A stretch of DNA of 18,959 bases from DATFLS01 sp964413425 (lineage in GTDB: Bacteria; Fidelibacterota; JAANXI01): NCBI GenBank assembly GCA_964413425.1, contig CAYPST010000080.1, positions 1 through 18,959 of the forward strand. The letters run 5' to 3'. The translations under genes and the position numbers were made by a program. Shown one piece after another: positions 1 through 8,653 of the stretch (position 1 is its first letter; each line of letters begins with the position of its first letter). The notes under the pieces are model-generated. The model was not told the origin of the DNA. It worked only from the letters and a program-made list of their open reading frames with translations, and did not search any database.

Positions 1-47
1 TGTGTGCGGAGTCAAAGGAGGAACCCCGGCTGTTAAGCCGGGGGGCT
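1..47. repeat. Dispersed hairpin repeat, copy 1 (cut by window edge)
   Basis: Bases 1-47 match, in inverted orientation and almost base for base, the segment 15055-15100. The visible differences are one substitution in the loop and one extra G. The core is a perfect 8-bp stem (24-31 with 36-43, CCCCGGCT/AGCCGGGG) around a 4-base loop, preceded by AAAGGAGGAA. In the other copy the same unit continues into further hairpins, so the element probably extends to the left beyond base 1. A stem-loop preceded by a GGAG-like tetranucleotide resembles REP elements moved by REP-associated tyrosine transposases. No transposase is present here, so that link is an inference. Confidence 0.75.
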
Positions 48-208
48 CCATTTCCATAAATCGCTCAATTTGGGTAAGAGTTTAAATAGGACCAGAGATC
101 ACCCTGATCCGGATTCTTGGCACATTGGGATCCAGTATAAAATATCCTTTAACCCGCTATCCATTGAATTACACGCAGAGAAATGGAAGCCATTTGCAAG
201 TTAATTTT

Positions 209-1810
209 CTATCCGGATGCTTGTTTATCTATTAAATGAGCAATCCGTTCAGCCAGCGCGGCAATGGTTCGTGACGGATTCAGACCGATAGCCTTCGGCA
301 CAATTGCCCCATCCGCCACAAACAGATTCGGATATCCGAACACTTCTCCCCGGTGGTTCACCACGCCATTTTCAGGTGAAGTGCCCATGTTGCAGCCCCC
401 TAAGGGATGCGGCGTGATTAAATTCTTCAAAATACTCCAGGTGGGAGAAACCCAGATGTCTCCCCCGGTTGCCTCTGCAAAACGTTTATGCATACGGATA
501 ACCGACTCTATCAAGGCTTCAGAGCGGTCTATTTCCCAATCCAATTTCAGTTTTCGCTTGCAGGGTGCATACCAGTACCGTCCCAGATACAACCGGCCGT
601 TGGCTGCATCAACTCCATTGGCAAACCACGGCATCACATGGTTCAGGGGATCCCGCATCCGTATGATCTCTCCGATGGCTTTAAGCAATACTTTAAATCT
701 ACGGTTTCTGAATTTCTTTATCCCTGCATCTACCTTTTCTTCAAGATAATTCCCCAGGACATCAGGGAAGCCCCCGTCCTCGACAATGAATCGCTGCTCA
801 TCAGCCTCCCCGTCCAGGAAATCAACAGCGGCGGTAATAGTCGGTCCCTGGGTGGAAGAAATTTCCCGATCCCGGTGGATGGCCGGCGTTAAAAAGTCTC
901 CGTTGGAACTCCAGTTATGCCCCAGAAATGGGCTGATATCCGGCAATGCCTTGTACTGATCTCTCGAGCGGAGTAATATTTCCGTGGATCCAATCGAACC
1001 GGCGGCCAGAATCACGCGTGGAGCGATTTCACTGCCGGGGATCCGCTTTCCTTCTTCCAGGCGGTCAAAATGCACCCGATACGATTCATCCTCCGGTTGA
1101 ATATATTTGACAAAATGCAGCGGCCGCACCTCTGCACCATGTTTTTCAGCCAGCGCAATATAATTAAAATCCAGGGTATTTTTCGCTTTCACAGGGCAAC
1201 CAATATCACAATTTCCAAGATGGACACAGGTCCCCTGTTCCTGCCCCTGAGCATTTATCCATTTTTTCGAATGTTTCTCATTGTACGGATCGTCCATGTC
1301 ATAACTCCACTCCGGGTCAAAAGTCACCGCCAGCGGCACAGAATCAAAGCGATCTGCATAACCCAGCTTGTCTGCGGCTTCCTGCAACAGCTTGTGCCGT
1401 TTCGTGAGCTGGTTTTTAGGTATTTCCTGGACATTCAGCATTCTGCCGACTTCCTCATAATACGGCTTAAGTGCCTCAAGGGTGACCTCAGGCGGCCACC
1501 CTTCATCGAAAGTACGCTTTGGAGGTATCAGAGAAACATTGGCATAAATTAAGGATCCCCCGCCAACCCCCGCCCCCATTGCCACCATCATGTCATCAAA
1601 CGTTCGCAGATCCAGCCAGCCATTTTGCTTCTGTGGTTCTTTGATATCGTAGACCCAGTCATCATGCGGCTCGTTGGGATAATCTTCAGGCTCCCATCGG
1701 CGGCCCCGTTCGAGGATAAGCACATTCATCCCCTTTTCAGCTAGACGGCAGGACGTTACGGCACCCCCGAATCCACTTCCGATAACAATCACATCAAACG
1801 ATTCAGACAT
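209..1810 (-). CDS. GMC-family FAD-dependent oxidoreductase, cholesterol-oxidase-like
   Basis: The 533-residue protein begins with a dinucleotide-binding Rossmann motif, GSGFGG at residues 11-16, followed by an acidic strand end (LILERG), as in FAD-binding GMC enzymes. A cysteine-containing segment (TCVHLGNCDIGC) and KNTLDFNYIALAE in the middle are typical of the branch holding cholesterol and long-chain alcohol oxidases. Near the C-terminus lie HPLGGC (His468) and GLNPSRT (Asn511), which correspond to the His/Asn pair that acts on the hydroxyl substrate. The family oxidises sterols or alcohols with FAD; the substrate here is unknown and a fatty or lipid alcohol is possible. The start follows AGGAG by 8 bases. 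The gene is last in a nine-gene minus-strand run, 100 bp after a small membrane protein. No signal peptide is visible, so it should be cytoplasmic or membrane-associated. Confidence 0.85.
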   Translation of the reverse strand: MSESFDVIVIGSGFGGAVTSCRLAEKGMNVLILERGRRWEPEDYPNEPHDDWVYDIKEPQKQNGWLDLRTFDDMMVAMGAGVGGGSLIYANVSLIPPKRTFDEGWPPEVTLEALKPYYEEVGRMLNVQEIPKNQLTKRHKLLQEAADKLGYADRFDSVPLAVTFDPEWSYDMDDPYNEKHSKKWINAQGQEQGTCVHLGNCDIGCPVKAKNTLDFNYIALAEKHGAEVRPLHFVKYIQPEDESYRVHFDRLEEGKRIPGSEIAPRVILAAGSIGSTEILLRSRDQYKALPDISPFLGHNWSSNGDFLTPAIHRDREISSTQGPTITAAVDFLDGEADEQRFIVEDGGFPDVLGNYLEEKVDAGIKKFRNRRFKVLLKAIGEIIRMRDPLNHVMPWFANGVDAANGRLYLGRYWYAPCKRKLKLDWEIDRSEALIESVIRMHKRFAEATGGDIWVSPTWSILKNLITPHPLGGCNMGTSPENGVVNHRGEVFGYPNLFVADGAIVPKAIGLNPSRTIAALAERIAHLIDKQASG

Positions 1811-1910
1811 CTACTCATCTCCTTTATTCCTGCAGGTGTACTTGAATAACCCATTTCACTGTGAACACTGTCTTTTTTGAGAGCATATTCAAATGTATGT
1901 ATTATCTATC

Positions 1911-2330
1911 TCATCCCTGGCTATATTTTTGTCTGGTTGCGATAACTGAGGACTGAAAAAAGTACCATCCCAGCAGTGCATTAATCGGTACGGCCAGGAA
2001 TAAACTGATTCCACCGAACCACGTAATATCCTGGGAGAAGTATAAATATGCCCAATCCGTAAAAATTTCTGTCAGCCGAATCCCTGCGGAAACAGCAAGC
2101 CAGTTGGGAGCTTCTTTCCATCGCAGCAAAGTGATGAAATGAAATAAGGCAAATGCCGCCCAGCCCGCTCCGGTTCGCCGGAGGAGTCCCTGAGGATCAT
2201 TATACGGAATACCATGTATGAATTGATACCACGAATCCGGAAAGAAAAAAACAATAATAACATAGAAAACATCCAGACATATCAGTGCAACTAATAAGGA
2301 ATTAAGGAGTTTTTCCTGTTTCTGGTTCAT
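1911..2330 (-). CDS. Small four-helix membrane protein, unknown function
   Basis: The 139-residue protein has four likely membrane helices, at about residues 11-30, 54-70, 76-98 and 103-125. Charged and aromatic residues sit in the loops (RRTGAGW near 51-57, LLRWKEAPNW near 68-77, RLTEIFTDW near 85-93). No catalytic motif is recognised and no function is assigned. The ATG follows GGAG by a short A-rich spacer. It lies 100 bp upstream of the GMC oxidoreductase and 211 bp downstream of the lipid kinase, on the same strand. A partnership with the oxidoreductase, for example as a membrane anchor or electron-acceptor interface, is only suggested by position. Confidence 0.7.
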   Translation of the reverse strand: MNQKQEKLLNSLLVALICLDVFYVIIVFFFPDSWYQFIHGIPYNDPQGLLRRTGAGWAAFALFHFITLLRWKEAPNWLAVSAGIRLTEIFTDWAYLYFSQDITWFGGISLFLAVPINALLGWYFFQSSVIATRQKYSQG

Positions 2331-2420
2331 TTCAATGCTCCTGCCTGATATTATTTAATTCAAAGAATTGATATCCATTTCGATACAAGTGGTGGATCCC
2401 TGCCGGAGAAGTTATTCCAA

Positions 2421-2488
2421 CCTAAGTTGAGCGATACGAGTGCCCCAATGGGGTCCCTCTGGGACAGCGAAGTATCGCTGTACTTAGG
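2421..2488. repeat. 68-bp nested palindrome
   Basis: The outer arms 2421-2437 and 2472-2488 are complementary over 17 bp, with a two-base mismatch inside (CCTAAGT-xx-AGCGATAC). Two further small inverted repeats lie within the loop: CCCC-AAT-GGGG at 2443-2453 and GTCCC-TCT-GGGAC at 2453-2465. The element sits in the 211-bp gap between the lipid kinase and the small membrane protein. It could be a MITE- or REP-like insertion, or a structured intercistronic RNA that tunes expression. It has no U-tract and is not a canonical terminator. Confidence 0.65.
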
Positions 2489-2541
2489 TATAATTTGGGT
2501 CCAAATTGCATTGAACATACCACCGATCAAGTTTCACGGGA

Positions 2542-3441
2542 TTATCTGATCATGTTCACCCGGCCCGCCATATGAACCGCCGCGTTCCGAAACTGACCAA
2601 CTTCGCCGTCTATTTGAGTGGGAAGCGGCTTGCCTTCAATCGTGATCCTCTCACTTGTAAAATAGCTGGGAATCTTACGCTGTGGATTAATTCGACCCCA
2701 TACTAAGTAAATATAACTCCAGATCGAGTCCAGCACGGTGATGCTTACATGCTCCTCTTCCGTCATCTGGGAACCAATTGAACACCCGCCGCTGTAATAT
2801 CCTATATTGCTGATAATCACACCTGCTTTATTCATAAGAGATATGACGTTATTCTCCGTGCTCAGTTGCACCTCCTCCCGGATGCGATAATTGAGGTGAC
2901 GAAGACCCGACAGAAAGAATAAGGTTTTAATGAGTAGTAAATTCACCGGGAATATTGCTCGCAGACGATCCGTCGTCTGCAGTATTGCACCGTCTATTCC
3001 CAGGCCTACGTAATTAATAAAATACCTCTCGCTGAATTTCCAGACAGGCACTGTGATAGACTGTCGTTCGTCACTTTGAATCGATTCCAGAATACCAGCC
3101 GGTGCGTCTCGGAGATTTACTCCGACTGACCGGGCCAGATCGTTCCCGGTACCGAACGGGATGAGTGCGATCTTGACTTCATCGATCAGATCTGTCATAA
3201 AGAGAGCCTCAATAAGCTGAGAAATGGTACCATCACCTCCGGCAACTACGACAATATCCCCGGGTGTGATATTCTGTTGAACTTGTGTTTTCAGTTGATC
3301 AGGGGCCGTTATAATCGGATCATATTCCGTGATTTGGTGAACAAACTCAGCTCCTTGTCCATTCCCGGATTGAGGATTGACAAAAACGCAGATGGACTCG
3401 TTTTCCAAACCTGGTTCCTTAGAAAACTCGATAAAAGGCAC
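2542..3441 (-). CDS. Diacylglycerol kinase family lipid kinase (YegS/BmrU/sphingosine-kinase-like)
   Basis: The 299-residue protein has the order of a DAGK catalytic domain: FVNPQSGNGQG at about residues 20-30, the nucleotide-loop motif GGDGT at 68-72, PFGTGNDLARS at 95-105, and a late IDGE at 277-280. Length is normal for bacterial single-domain lipid kinases. The family transfers phosphate from ATP to the hydroxyl of diacylglycerol, sphingoid bases or related lipids; the substrate here cannot be read from sequence. The start codon is GTG, two bases after the stop of the upstream dehydrogenase, and there is no strong Shine-Dalgarno, so translation is probably coupled. In this cluster it could phosphorylate an alcohol or amino-alcohol lipid made by neighbouring enzymes, which is an inference. 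Confidence 0.88.
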   Translation of the reverse strand: MPFIEFSKEPGLENESICVFVNPQSGNGQGAEFVHQITEYDPIITAPDQLKTQVQQNITPGDIVVVAGGDGTISQLIEALFMTDLIDEVKIALIPFGTGNDLARSVGVNLRDAPAGILESIQSDERQSITVPVWKFSERYFINYVGLGIDGAILQTTDRLRAIFPVNLLLIKTLFFLSGLRHLNYRIREEVQLSTENNVISLMNKAGVIISNIGYYSGGCSIGSQMTEEEHVSITVLDSIWSYIYLVWGRINPQRKIPSYFTSERITIEGKPLPTQIDGEVGQFRNAAVHMAGRVNMIR

Positions 3442-3443
3442 TT

Positions 3444-4277
3444 CTATCGTAATTGATAATTATCCATAATGATCCATTCGAACAATTTCGATGGTAAAAT
3501 TCTTTTCAATTGAGCAGCAAATCGTTGGGTGGGAGAACCCACAGTGTAACGGACCTTCGGCGATTTCTTATGAATTATCTTATGGACTAACTGAGCAATT
3601 TTTTCCGGTGAAGGTCCATTCATTTCGTCATGCTCCATAATGGCAAGAGTGTTATCAAATTGCGGTTTATAGGCTGAATTCTTGCGGGCATTTTTTACCT
3701 TCTTTCGATTGAGAGTAAAGTTCGTTTTAAAATCACCCGGTTCTATCAACGTGACATCAATGCCAAATTGCCTCACTTCCATCCGGAGTCCTTCTGTCAT
3801 CCCCTCAATGGCAAACTTGCTCGCACTATAAATGGCCTGAAACGGAAGCCCCATTGTGCCCGCAATCGAGCTGCAGTTAATAATCAATCCGCTCCCTTGC
3901 TTTCGCATGACCGGGAGAACTGCTTTGCACACTCGTATGGTACCAAAAAAATTTGTATTAAATTGTTGCTTTACGTCTTCAAGAGATGAATCTTCGATTG
4001 AACCTGCAAACCCGATCCCGGCGTTATTTAACACCACATCGATGCCGGGTTCTCTTGATAATATATACTGGACTGCCTGTTGGACAGACTCAGTTTCCCG
4101 GACATCCATGTTAATCATTTCATGCCCGTTAGCCACAGTACGGGTATTTCTGGAGGTGCCATAAATTTTGAATCCTTTGGAGGAAAGATATTCTGCACAT
4201 GTTTTACCGATACCTGAGGAGGATCCCGTAATTAAAATCACCTTATGGTTTTTCTTATAATAAGTCCGGTCAGGCAT
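3444..4277 (-). CDS. SDR-family oxidoreductase (classical short-chain dehydrogenase)
   Basis: The 277-residue protein shows all classical SDR landmarks: cofactor loop TGSSSGIG at residues 17-24, NNAG at 84-87, catalytic Ser137, and the YxxxK pair Tyr150/Lys154. The segment after the cofactor strand (TSRNTR) has arginine where NADPH-preferring enzymes often do. The C-terminal extension, with a GPSPEK motif and a basic amphipathic tail, resembles the 17-beta-hydroxysteroid/retinol-type SDRs that act on lipids. It probably reduces a ketone or oxidises an alcohol on a hydrophobic substrate. The gene starts 15 bp after the flavin reductase and ends 2 bp before the lipid kinase, so the three are very likely co-transcribed. 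Confidence 0.9.
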   Translation of the reverse strand: MPDRTYYKKNHKVILITGSSSGIGKTCAEYLSSKGFKIYGTSRNTRTVANGHEMINMDVRETESVQQAVQYILSREPGIDVVLNNAGIGFAGSIEDSSLEDVKQQFNTNFFGTIRVCKAVLPVMRKQGSGLIINCSSIAGTMGLPFQAIYSASKFAIEGMTEGLRMEVRQFGIDVTLIEPGDFKTNFTLNRKKVKNARKNSAYKPQFDNTLAIMEHDEMNGPSPEKIAQLVHKIIHKKSPKVRYTVGSPTQRFAAQLKRILPSKLFEWIIMDNYQLR

Positions 4278-4292
4278 ATTATCATGTGGAGT

Positions 4293-4790
4293 TCAATGAA
4301 CTATTTCCATTGTATCTGTGTGGTACTGGCTCTGAAAAAACACCAGTGGGTTCATGGCAAGATCATAGTCCAGATTCAGCACCACCCCGACGAAGATGGA
4401 ATGATCACCGGCCGCATAATTGGCATGCAAACGACACTCCAGCCAGCCGATGACACCTTCCAGGATGGGGGCTCCGGTGCTCTCTTTCCTGTAATCGATC
4501 CCTGCGAAGAGCTCGTCAGACGGCAAGTAATCAATAGCAAAACGCTCTGATATTTCCTGCTGATCCTGGCTGAGCATGTTCACCGCAAACGTTCGGCCGC
4601 GTAAAATAAGTTCGTGACACCGTCCGTGTCGATTAATACACACCAATATCAACGGCGGTTCCAGAGAAACAGAGCAAAAAGCATTGACTGTTAATCCGTA
4701 GATTTCCTCATCATGGCAGGTGGTGACGACAGTGATACCGGTGGCGAATTGGCTCATAACTTTCCGAAATTCAGCGGGATTCGTTGACAT
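4293..4790 (-). CDS. Flavin reductase (FMN-binding split-barrel, HpaC-like)
   Basis: The 165-residue protein matches the flavin-reductase-like domain: FRKVMSQFATGITVVTT at about 8-24, GLTVNAFCSVSLEPP at 32-46, then the NMLSQDQ and ISERFA segments. The family reduces FMN or FAD with NAD(P)H and hands it to a partner oxygenase. An in-frame ATG at 4859 would add 23 residues that lie inside the preceding gene and do not fit the family. The ATG at 4790 overlaps the upstream stop as TGATG, so translational coupling decides the start. No dedicated monooxygenase lies beside it, but the acyl-CoA-dehydrogenase-fold protein at 9181-10437 is a candidate partner. Confidence 0.87.
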   Translation of the reverse strand: MSTNPAEFRKVMSQFATGITVVTTCHDEEIYGLTVNAFCSVSLEPPLILVCINRHGRCHELILRGRTFAVNMLSQDQQEISERFAIDYLPSDELFAGIDYRKESTGAPILEGVIGWLECRLHANYAAGDHSIFVGVVLNLDYDLAMNPLVFFQSQYHTDTMEIVH

Positions 4791-7198
4791 CAGTACGAAC
4801 TTTCTTTCTTTAATCGGCCCAGTGTAAAGCCATGTTTGTCTGCAACACTTAAAGTCCAATCTACGTCTTCCGGAGCGATTTGTCCATAGGAACCATGGGT
4901 TGTCCTTCCCTCAAGTCCCATGAGCAGCGTTTCGCCCATGCAGGCGTAGACATGGCCTTTTTCCAGCGGAATACCACCGATAATAAAATCCTCATTGTAC
5001 GGTGGCAACCGAACGATTCCACCTTTGATGACAGTGATATTGTTTCGGCTCGTTTTCACCGACGGTGCAACATCGTCCGGTAAGGAAATATCGCAAATCA
5101 CAATAGGCTGATCATCCAGATGTTCGGGATAAATTAACGCGTCGGCAACATTCGAAGCCGTTACAATCAAAGAACTTCCCTTCAGGACATCGAGACTATC
5201 AGAGACTTCCAGAGAAATATCAGGATTAACGGCCTGCAGATCCTCCACTAACGGCTGTACCTTCGGTGAATCCAATACGCGCACAACCAGAGCCATCTCT
5301 GCTACCAGTGGTGCCATCATTACTGCATAAGTTCTCGCAATATTCCCTGTGGCACCCACAATAGCCAGCCGTGAGTCCGCTATGGGTATACCTGATTCCC
5401 TGGCCGCATTTTTTAATGCCAGCAGTCCCATGCCGACTGTCAGGGAATTTCCCGTTGTCAGCGCGACCCCTGTTGTTCTCACCCGCAATCCGTTGCCCGT
5501 CTTAATTGACGTGTAGCCACCGAGCCCGACAACCTGACATCCCTCATCCCGGGCCAGAGCAACTGCGTCCTCGATTTTACCTTTTATCCAGGATCCATCT
5601 CCGTTCCGGAATGAATGGACAATCTGGCGGGAAGTCATGTAGAGTCCGATAAAACTTAAATGGATACTCTCCCCGGTACGGGATCGGACGTTAACCTGGT
5701 CATAAATGGCCGGCTCAAGAACTTGCGAAGTTTTCCCGACTAATTGTTCCAGCTGAGACTTCGAAAAACTTTTGAGAGAAGAGTCCCAAAGCTTCAGATG
5801 CTCCGGCGAAATGAGGTGTCCAACGAATGCCACCTTTCTGGGGTTGGCTGGTTTTTCCCTTTTCAACGAGCGTTGATTCTTGTGATTCTGTATCGATCTG
5901 AGAGGGCGTCCCACCTGGTAACCGGTAAGATGATCCACATCCAGTGCTTGTATCGCCTCACAGAATGAAGCAAGGGCGTCAACAAACCGGGACAGCTCCT
6001 GCGCGGGAATATACGCGGAAGGTTCGATACGAATCGTAAACGGCTGGCTCAAGGTCGGAGCGACACGAATGCCATGAACATTCAGCAGATAGGCAGCGGC
6101 CAGATACCCCATATATCCCTGCTGAGAAAGTATTCGCAGGGTATTGGATGAGGAATTTGACTGCTCCTGCAGCTCGACTCCGATCATTAATCCCTTGCCT
6201 CGGACTGCCTTAATTTCATTCGGATACCGCTTCCCGAGGGCGTTGAGATCGTGCAGGAGCTGTTCCCCGAGATTCCGGCAACGATCGGCAAGCTTGTCCC
6301 GTTCTAAAATTTCCAGTGCCTTCAAAGAAATGCCACATGCCAGATCATCCTCGGCAAAGGTGGATGTATGTATCAGGGAGAACTCGTCGACAAATCGTTC
6401 GCGTTTGATTAAAAGCGCCCCGATTTTTGCCACTCCTCCACCTAATGCTTTGGAGAGACATATATAGTCCGGGTCTATGCCCAGAGATTCGGATGCCAGG
6501 AAACTCCCGGTGCGCCCCATTCCTGTTTGGATTTCGTCAACAACCAAAGGGATACCTTCCTGCCGGCAGATCTCCGTGAGCCATTCGATGAAGTCACCGG
6601 GAAGCGGTTTAATCCCGCCCTCTCCCTGAATCGGTTCGATGAAGGCAGCGGCGATGTGCTTCGCAGTTCTTTCCTGGGCCTGCCAGGAGCTCCGATCACT
6701 CGGATCAAGCAATTGAACCCGGGGTCCGATTCGGTGAAACGATTGTCCATACGATGGCGTCAATTGAATCGAACCAAGCGTTTTCCCATGGAAGGCACCC
6801 CGGAGTGCCCAAAACGTCGGTTGTTCTCGCTCGAGATAGGCATGTTTCATGGCTGCTTCGATGGTTTCGGTTCCGGAATTGGTAAATATTACCACAGAAT
6901 CTCCCAGTTTCCCGGAGAGAGTCTTTGCCAGTTTCGCAGCTCTCGTACGACAGGAACCCTGAGCCATAATAGGAACGTGTTCATCGAGTAATCGGTGCGC
7001 TTCCTCAACCAATTCAGGATGATGGTGGCCAAAGAGATTCGCCCCGAATCCGCCCGCTAAATCAAGAATTTTGCCCGCCGGGTTTTCCGTATTCTGCCAT
7101 AAATAATCGCCTTCGGCACGGGTATATTCCACATCCAGACTGATTGCCTCCAACAGGCGAACCAATTCCGGCCGGCAATAGTATCCATATTCGTTCAT
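4790..7198 (-). CDS. Class III aminotransferase fused to long-chain acyl-ACP-reductase-like domain
   Basis: This 802-residue protein is a two-enzyme fusion. Residues 1 to about 420 form a class III PLP aminotransferase: GSGTETIEAAMK-type cofactor-phosphate motif (TNSGTET at 106-112), Asp221 of DEIQTG, and the PLP lysine Lys250 in LSKALGGG. A basic linker (about 425-455) leads to a domain that lines up by eye with cyanobacterial acyl-ACP reductase: VGHLISPEHL near 459-468, LGGYTSI near 559-565, TTGNS near 581-585, the NADPH loop VGATGNI at 614-620, GGIVRLP near 726-732, and the catalytic-cysteine region YACMGETLL with Cys753. Such reductases convert acyl-ACP or acyl-CoA to aldehyde. The aminotransferase could then give a primary amine without releasing the aldehyde. 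The start follows GGAGAG by 9 bases and lies 22 bp after the permease. The individual domains are well supported; the combined reaction is an inference. Confidence 0.88.
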   Translation of the reverse strand: MNEYGYYCRPELVRLLEAISLDVEYTRAEGDYLWQNTENPAGKILDLAGGFGANLFGHHHPELVEEAHRLLDEHVPIMAQGSCRTRAAKLAKTLSGKLGDSVVIFTNSGTETIEAAMKHAYLEREQPTFWALRGAFHGKTLGSIQLTPSYGQSFHRIGPRVQLLDPSDRSSWQAQERTAKHIAAAFIEPIQGEGGIKPLPGDFIEWLTEICRQEGIPLVVDEIQTGMGRTGSFLASESLGIDPDYICLSKALGGGVAKIGALLIKRERFVDEFSLIHTSTFAEDDLACGISLKALEILERDKLADRCRNLGEQLLHDLNALGKRYPNEIKAVRGKGLMIGVELQEQSNSSSNTLRILSQQGYMGYLAAAYLLNVHGIRVAPTLSQPFTIRIEPSAYIPAQELSRFVDALASFCEAIQALDVDHLTGYQVGRPLRSIQNHKNQRSLKREKPANPRKVAFVGHLISPEHLKLWDSSLKSFSKSQLEQLVGKTSQVLEPAIYDQVNVRSRTGESIHLSFIGLYMTSRQIVHSFRNGDGSWIKGKIEDAVALARDEGCQVVGLGGYTSIKTGNGLRVRTTGVALTTGNSLTVGMGLLALKNAARESGIPIADSRLAIVGATGNIARTYAVMMAPLVAEMALVVRVLDSPKVQPLVEDLQAVNPDISLEVSDSLDVLKGSSLIVTASNVADALIYPEHLDDQPIVICDISLPDDVAPSVKTSRNNITVIKGGIVRLPPYNEDFIIGGIPLEKGHVYACMGETLLMGLEGRTTHGSYGQIAPEDVDWTLSVADKHGFTLGRLKKESSY

Positions 7199-7220
7199 GG
7201 AATCTAACTCTCCGACATCC

Positions 7221-8582
7221 TTAAAATGATCTCTCCAATTCCCGTGTTTTTGCCCTCGACTTTTGAGCAGCCGATTGCTGTTCCGTACGTAATATTGACC
7301 ACCGTGTCAACAATGCCGCAAGTATGACGAACCCAACAAGACCGATCACCGGACTGAAAGACGGTAACGAAAATAATCCCATCAAACCGATTGCCGGCAT
7401 TGTTATGATGACAAACCATTGGATAAATGCATACACAGGCGTCCGGAAGGGCCTTTCGGTTTCCGGTTGCGTTTTACGCAGACGATGGACGGCTAACATA
7501 AACGCCGCATAAACGAAGCACACAATCGTCGTCCCGATTATTGCAGCAAAGGCCTCTAATTCATACGTCACCACAATAATCGCTGAGATAATAGCCAGCC
7601 CACCCAGAACGCTGATTGCTCCAAGCGGTGCACCGGTTCGGAAGGAAATTTTCGCACACCACTGTGGCAGGTTTCCTTCCCGGGTTAAGATGAAAATTAA
7701 ACGTGAGCCCCCCATTACTCCGGCATTGAAGGTGGAAAAGATGGCTAACACAGATAAAACTGCGGCCACATAGATTCCGTTGGGCCCCAGGATCTGAATA
7801 AAATACGGCACCTGGGGAATGGATTCAGCGGTAATAACCTCCTTGGGAAGCTGGGCCGAAAAGCCGACCACGAGAAAGGAATACGCTACAATATTAATAA
7901 GAATGGCGGCCGGCATGGACAGCGGGATCTTTCGCTGATACGATCCCGGGCCAAAGCCCAGTGGTGTTATCCATTCAAAACCTATGAATAAAAACACGGC
8001 CAGACCTGCAGCGGCAGGGATTTGATGTATGACGGTTAAATTTGCCACCAGTTCCGGATGCGTAATTCTGGTCACGTCACCTGTGGATGTTACCAGCCCG
8101 TAGATCCCGGTGCCGAAAATGGTCGTGATCAGGACAAAGGCCGTGAGTATCTGCATAGTACGGGGCAATTCCATCCCCAACATATTTGTGGTTATCACGA
8201 ACGCCAGCAGCCCCAGCACCACCAGCATGGGAGAGATATCCGGAAATATGGCTGTGGTCACCAATGCGAACATGTAGCTTTCCACCCCGGCGATTAAAAT
8301 CATAAATATCAAATAGAGATAGACCAGGAGCAGCGAAGCGCGATTCCCGAATGCGACCTTCAGATAGGTACGAATCCCCGGTGAGGAAGGGTACATACTC
8401 GCTAATTCAGCCACGGAACTGGAGATGACCATACAGAATAGGCCGGCCAGCACGATCGATAAGGCCACCCATACACCGGAGGTTAACTTGAATAGTTCTG
8501 ACACCATCGTGAAAGAGCTGGTGCCAAGAGCCATTCCGGCGCCTATTGAAACGTAGAATATCACCTCGTAATATTTTTTCAT
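7221..8582 (-). CDS. APC-superfamily amino acid/amine permease
   Basis: The protein of about 453 residues is strongly hydrophobic, with around 12 predicted membrane helices and the N-terminal organisation of APC transporters: the first helix contains GAGMALGTSS in place of the usual glycine-rich GxG loop, followed by AELASMYPSSPGIRTY, which resembles the conserved SELAxxxPxxGG-type segment. The C-terminal tail is basic. These carriers move amino acids, polyamines or related amines across the inner membrane. The frame is open to a TTG at 8588, but the ATG at 8582 gives the natural MKKYYEV start and is preferred. It is 22 bp upstream of the aminotransferase fusion, so it may import the amino donor or move the amine product; neither can be proven here. 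Confidence 0.85.
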   Translation of the reverse strand: MKKYYEVIFYVSIGAGMALGTSSFTMVSELFKLTSGVWVALSIVLAGLFCMVISSSVAELASMYPSSPGIRTYLKVAFGNRASLLLVYLYLIFMILIAGVESYMFALVTTAIFPDISPMLVVLGLLAFVITTNMLGMELPRTMQILTAFVLITTIFGTGIYGLVTSTGDVTRITHPELVANLTVIHQIPAAAGLAVFLFIGFEWITPLGFGPGSYQRKIPLSMPAAILINIVAYSFLVVGFSAQLPKEVITAESIPQVPYFIQILGPNGIYVAAVLSVLAIFSTFNAGVMGGSRLIFILTREGNLPQWCAKISFRTGAPLGAISVLGGLAIISAIIVVTYELEAFAAIIGTTIVCFVYAAFMLAVHRLRKTQPETERPFRTPVYAFIQWFVIITMPAIGLMGLFSLPSFSPVIGLVGFVILAALLTRWSILRTEQQSAAQKSRAKTRELERSF

Positions 8583-8653
8583 AGACAATCTGCTACACAG
8601 TTAAAAAATTGAGTCAGGCGCGACAGCGATCGGGGGCATGTTTGATTATTCGG

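Noticed and set aside
4791..4859. Longer N-terminus for the flavin reductase
   Set aside because: It lies wholly within the preceding gene and adds 23 residues unlike the family. The ATG at 4790 forms a TGATG coupling with the upstream stop.
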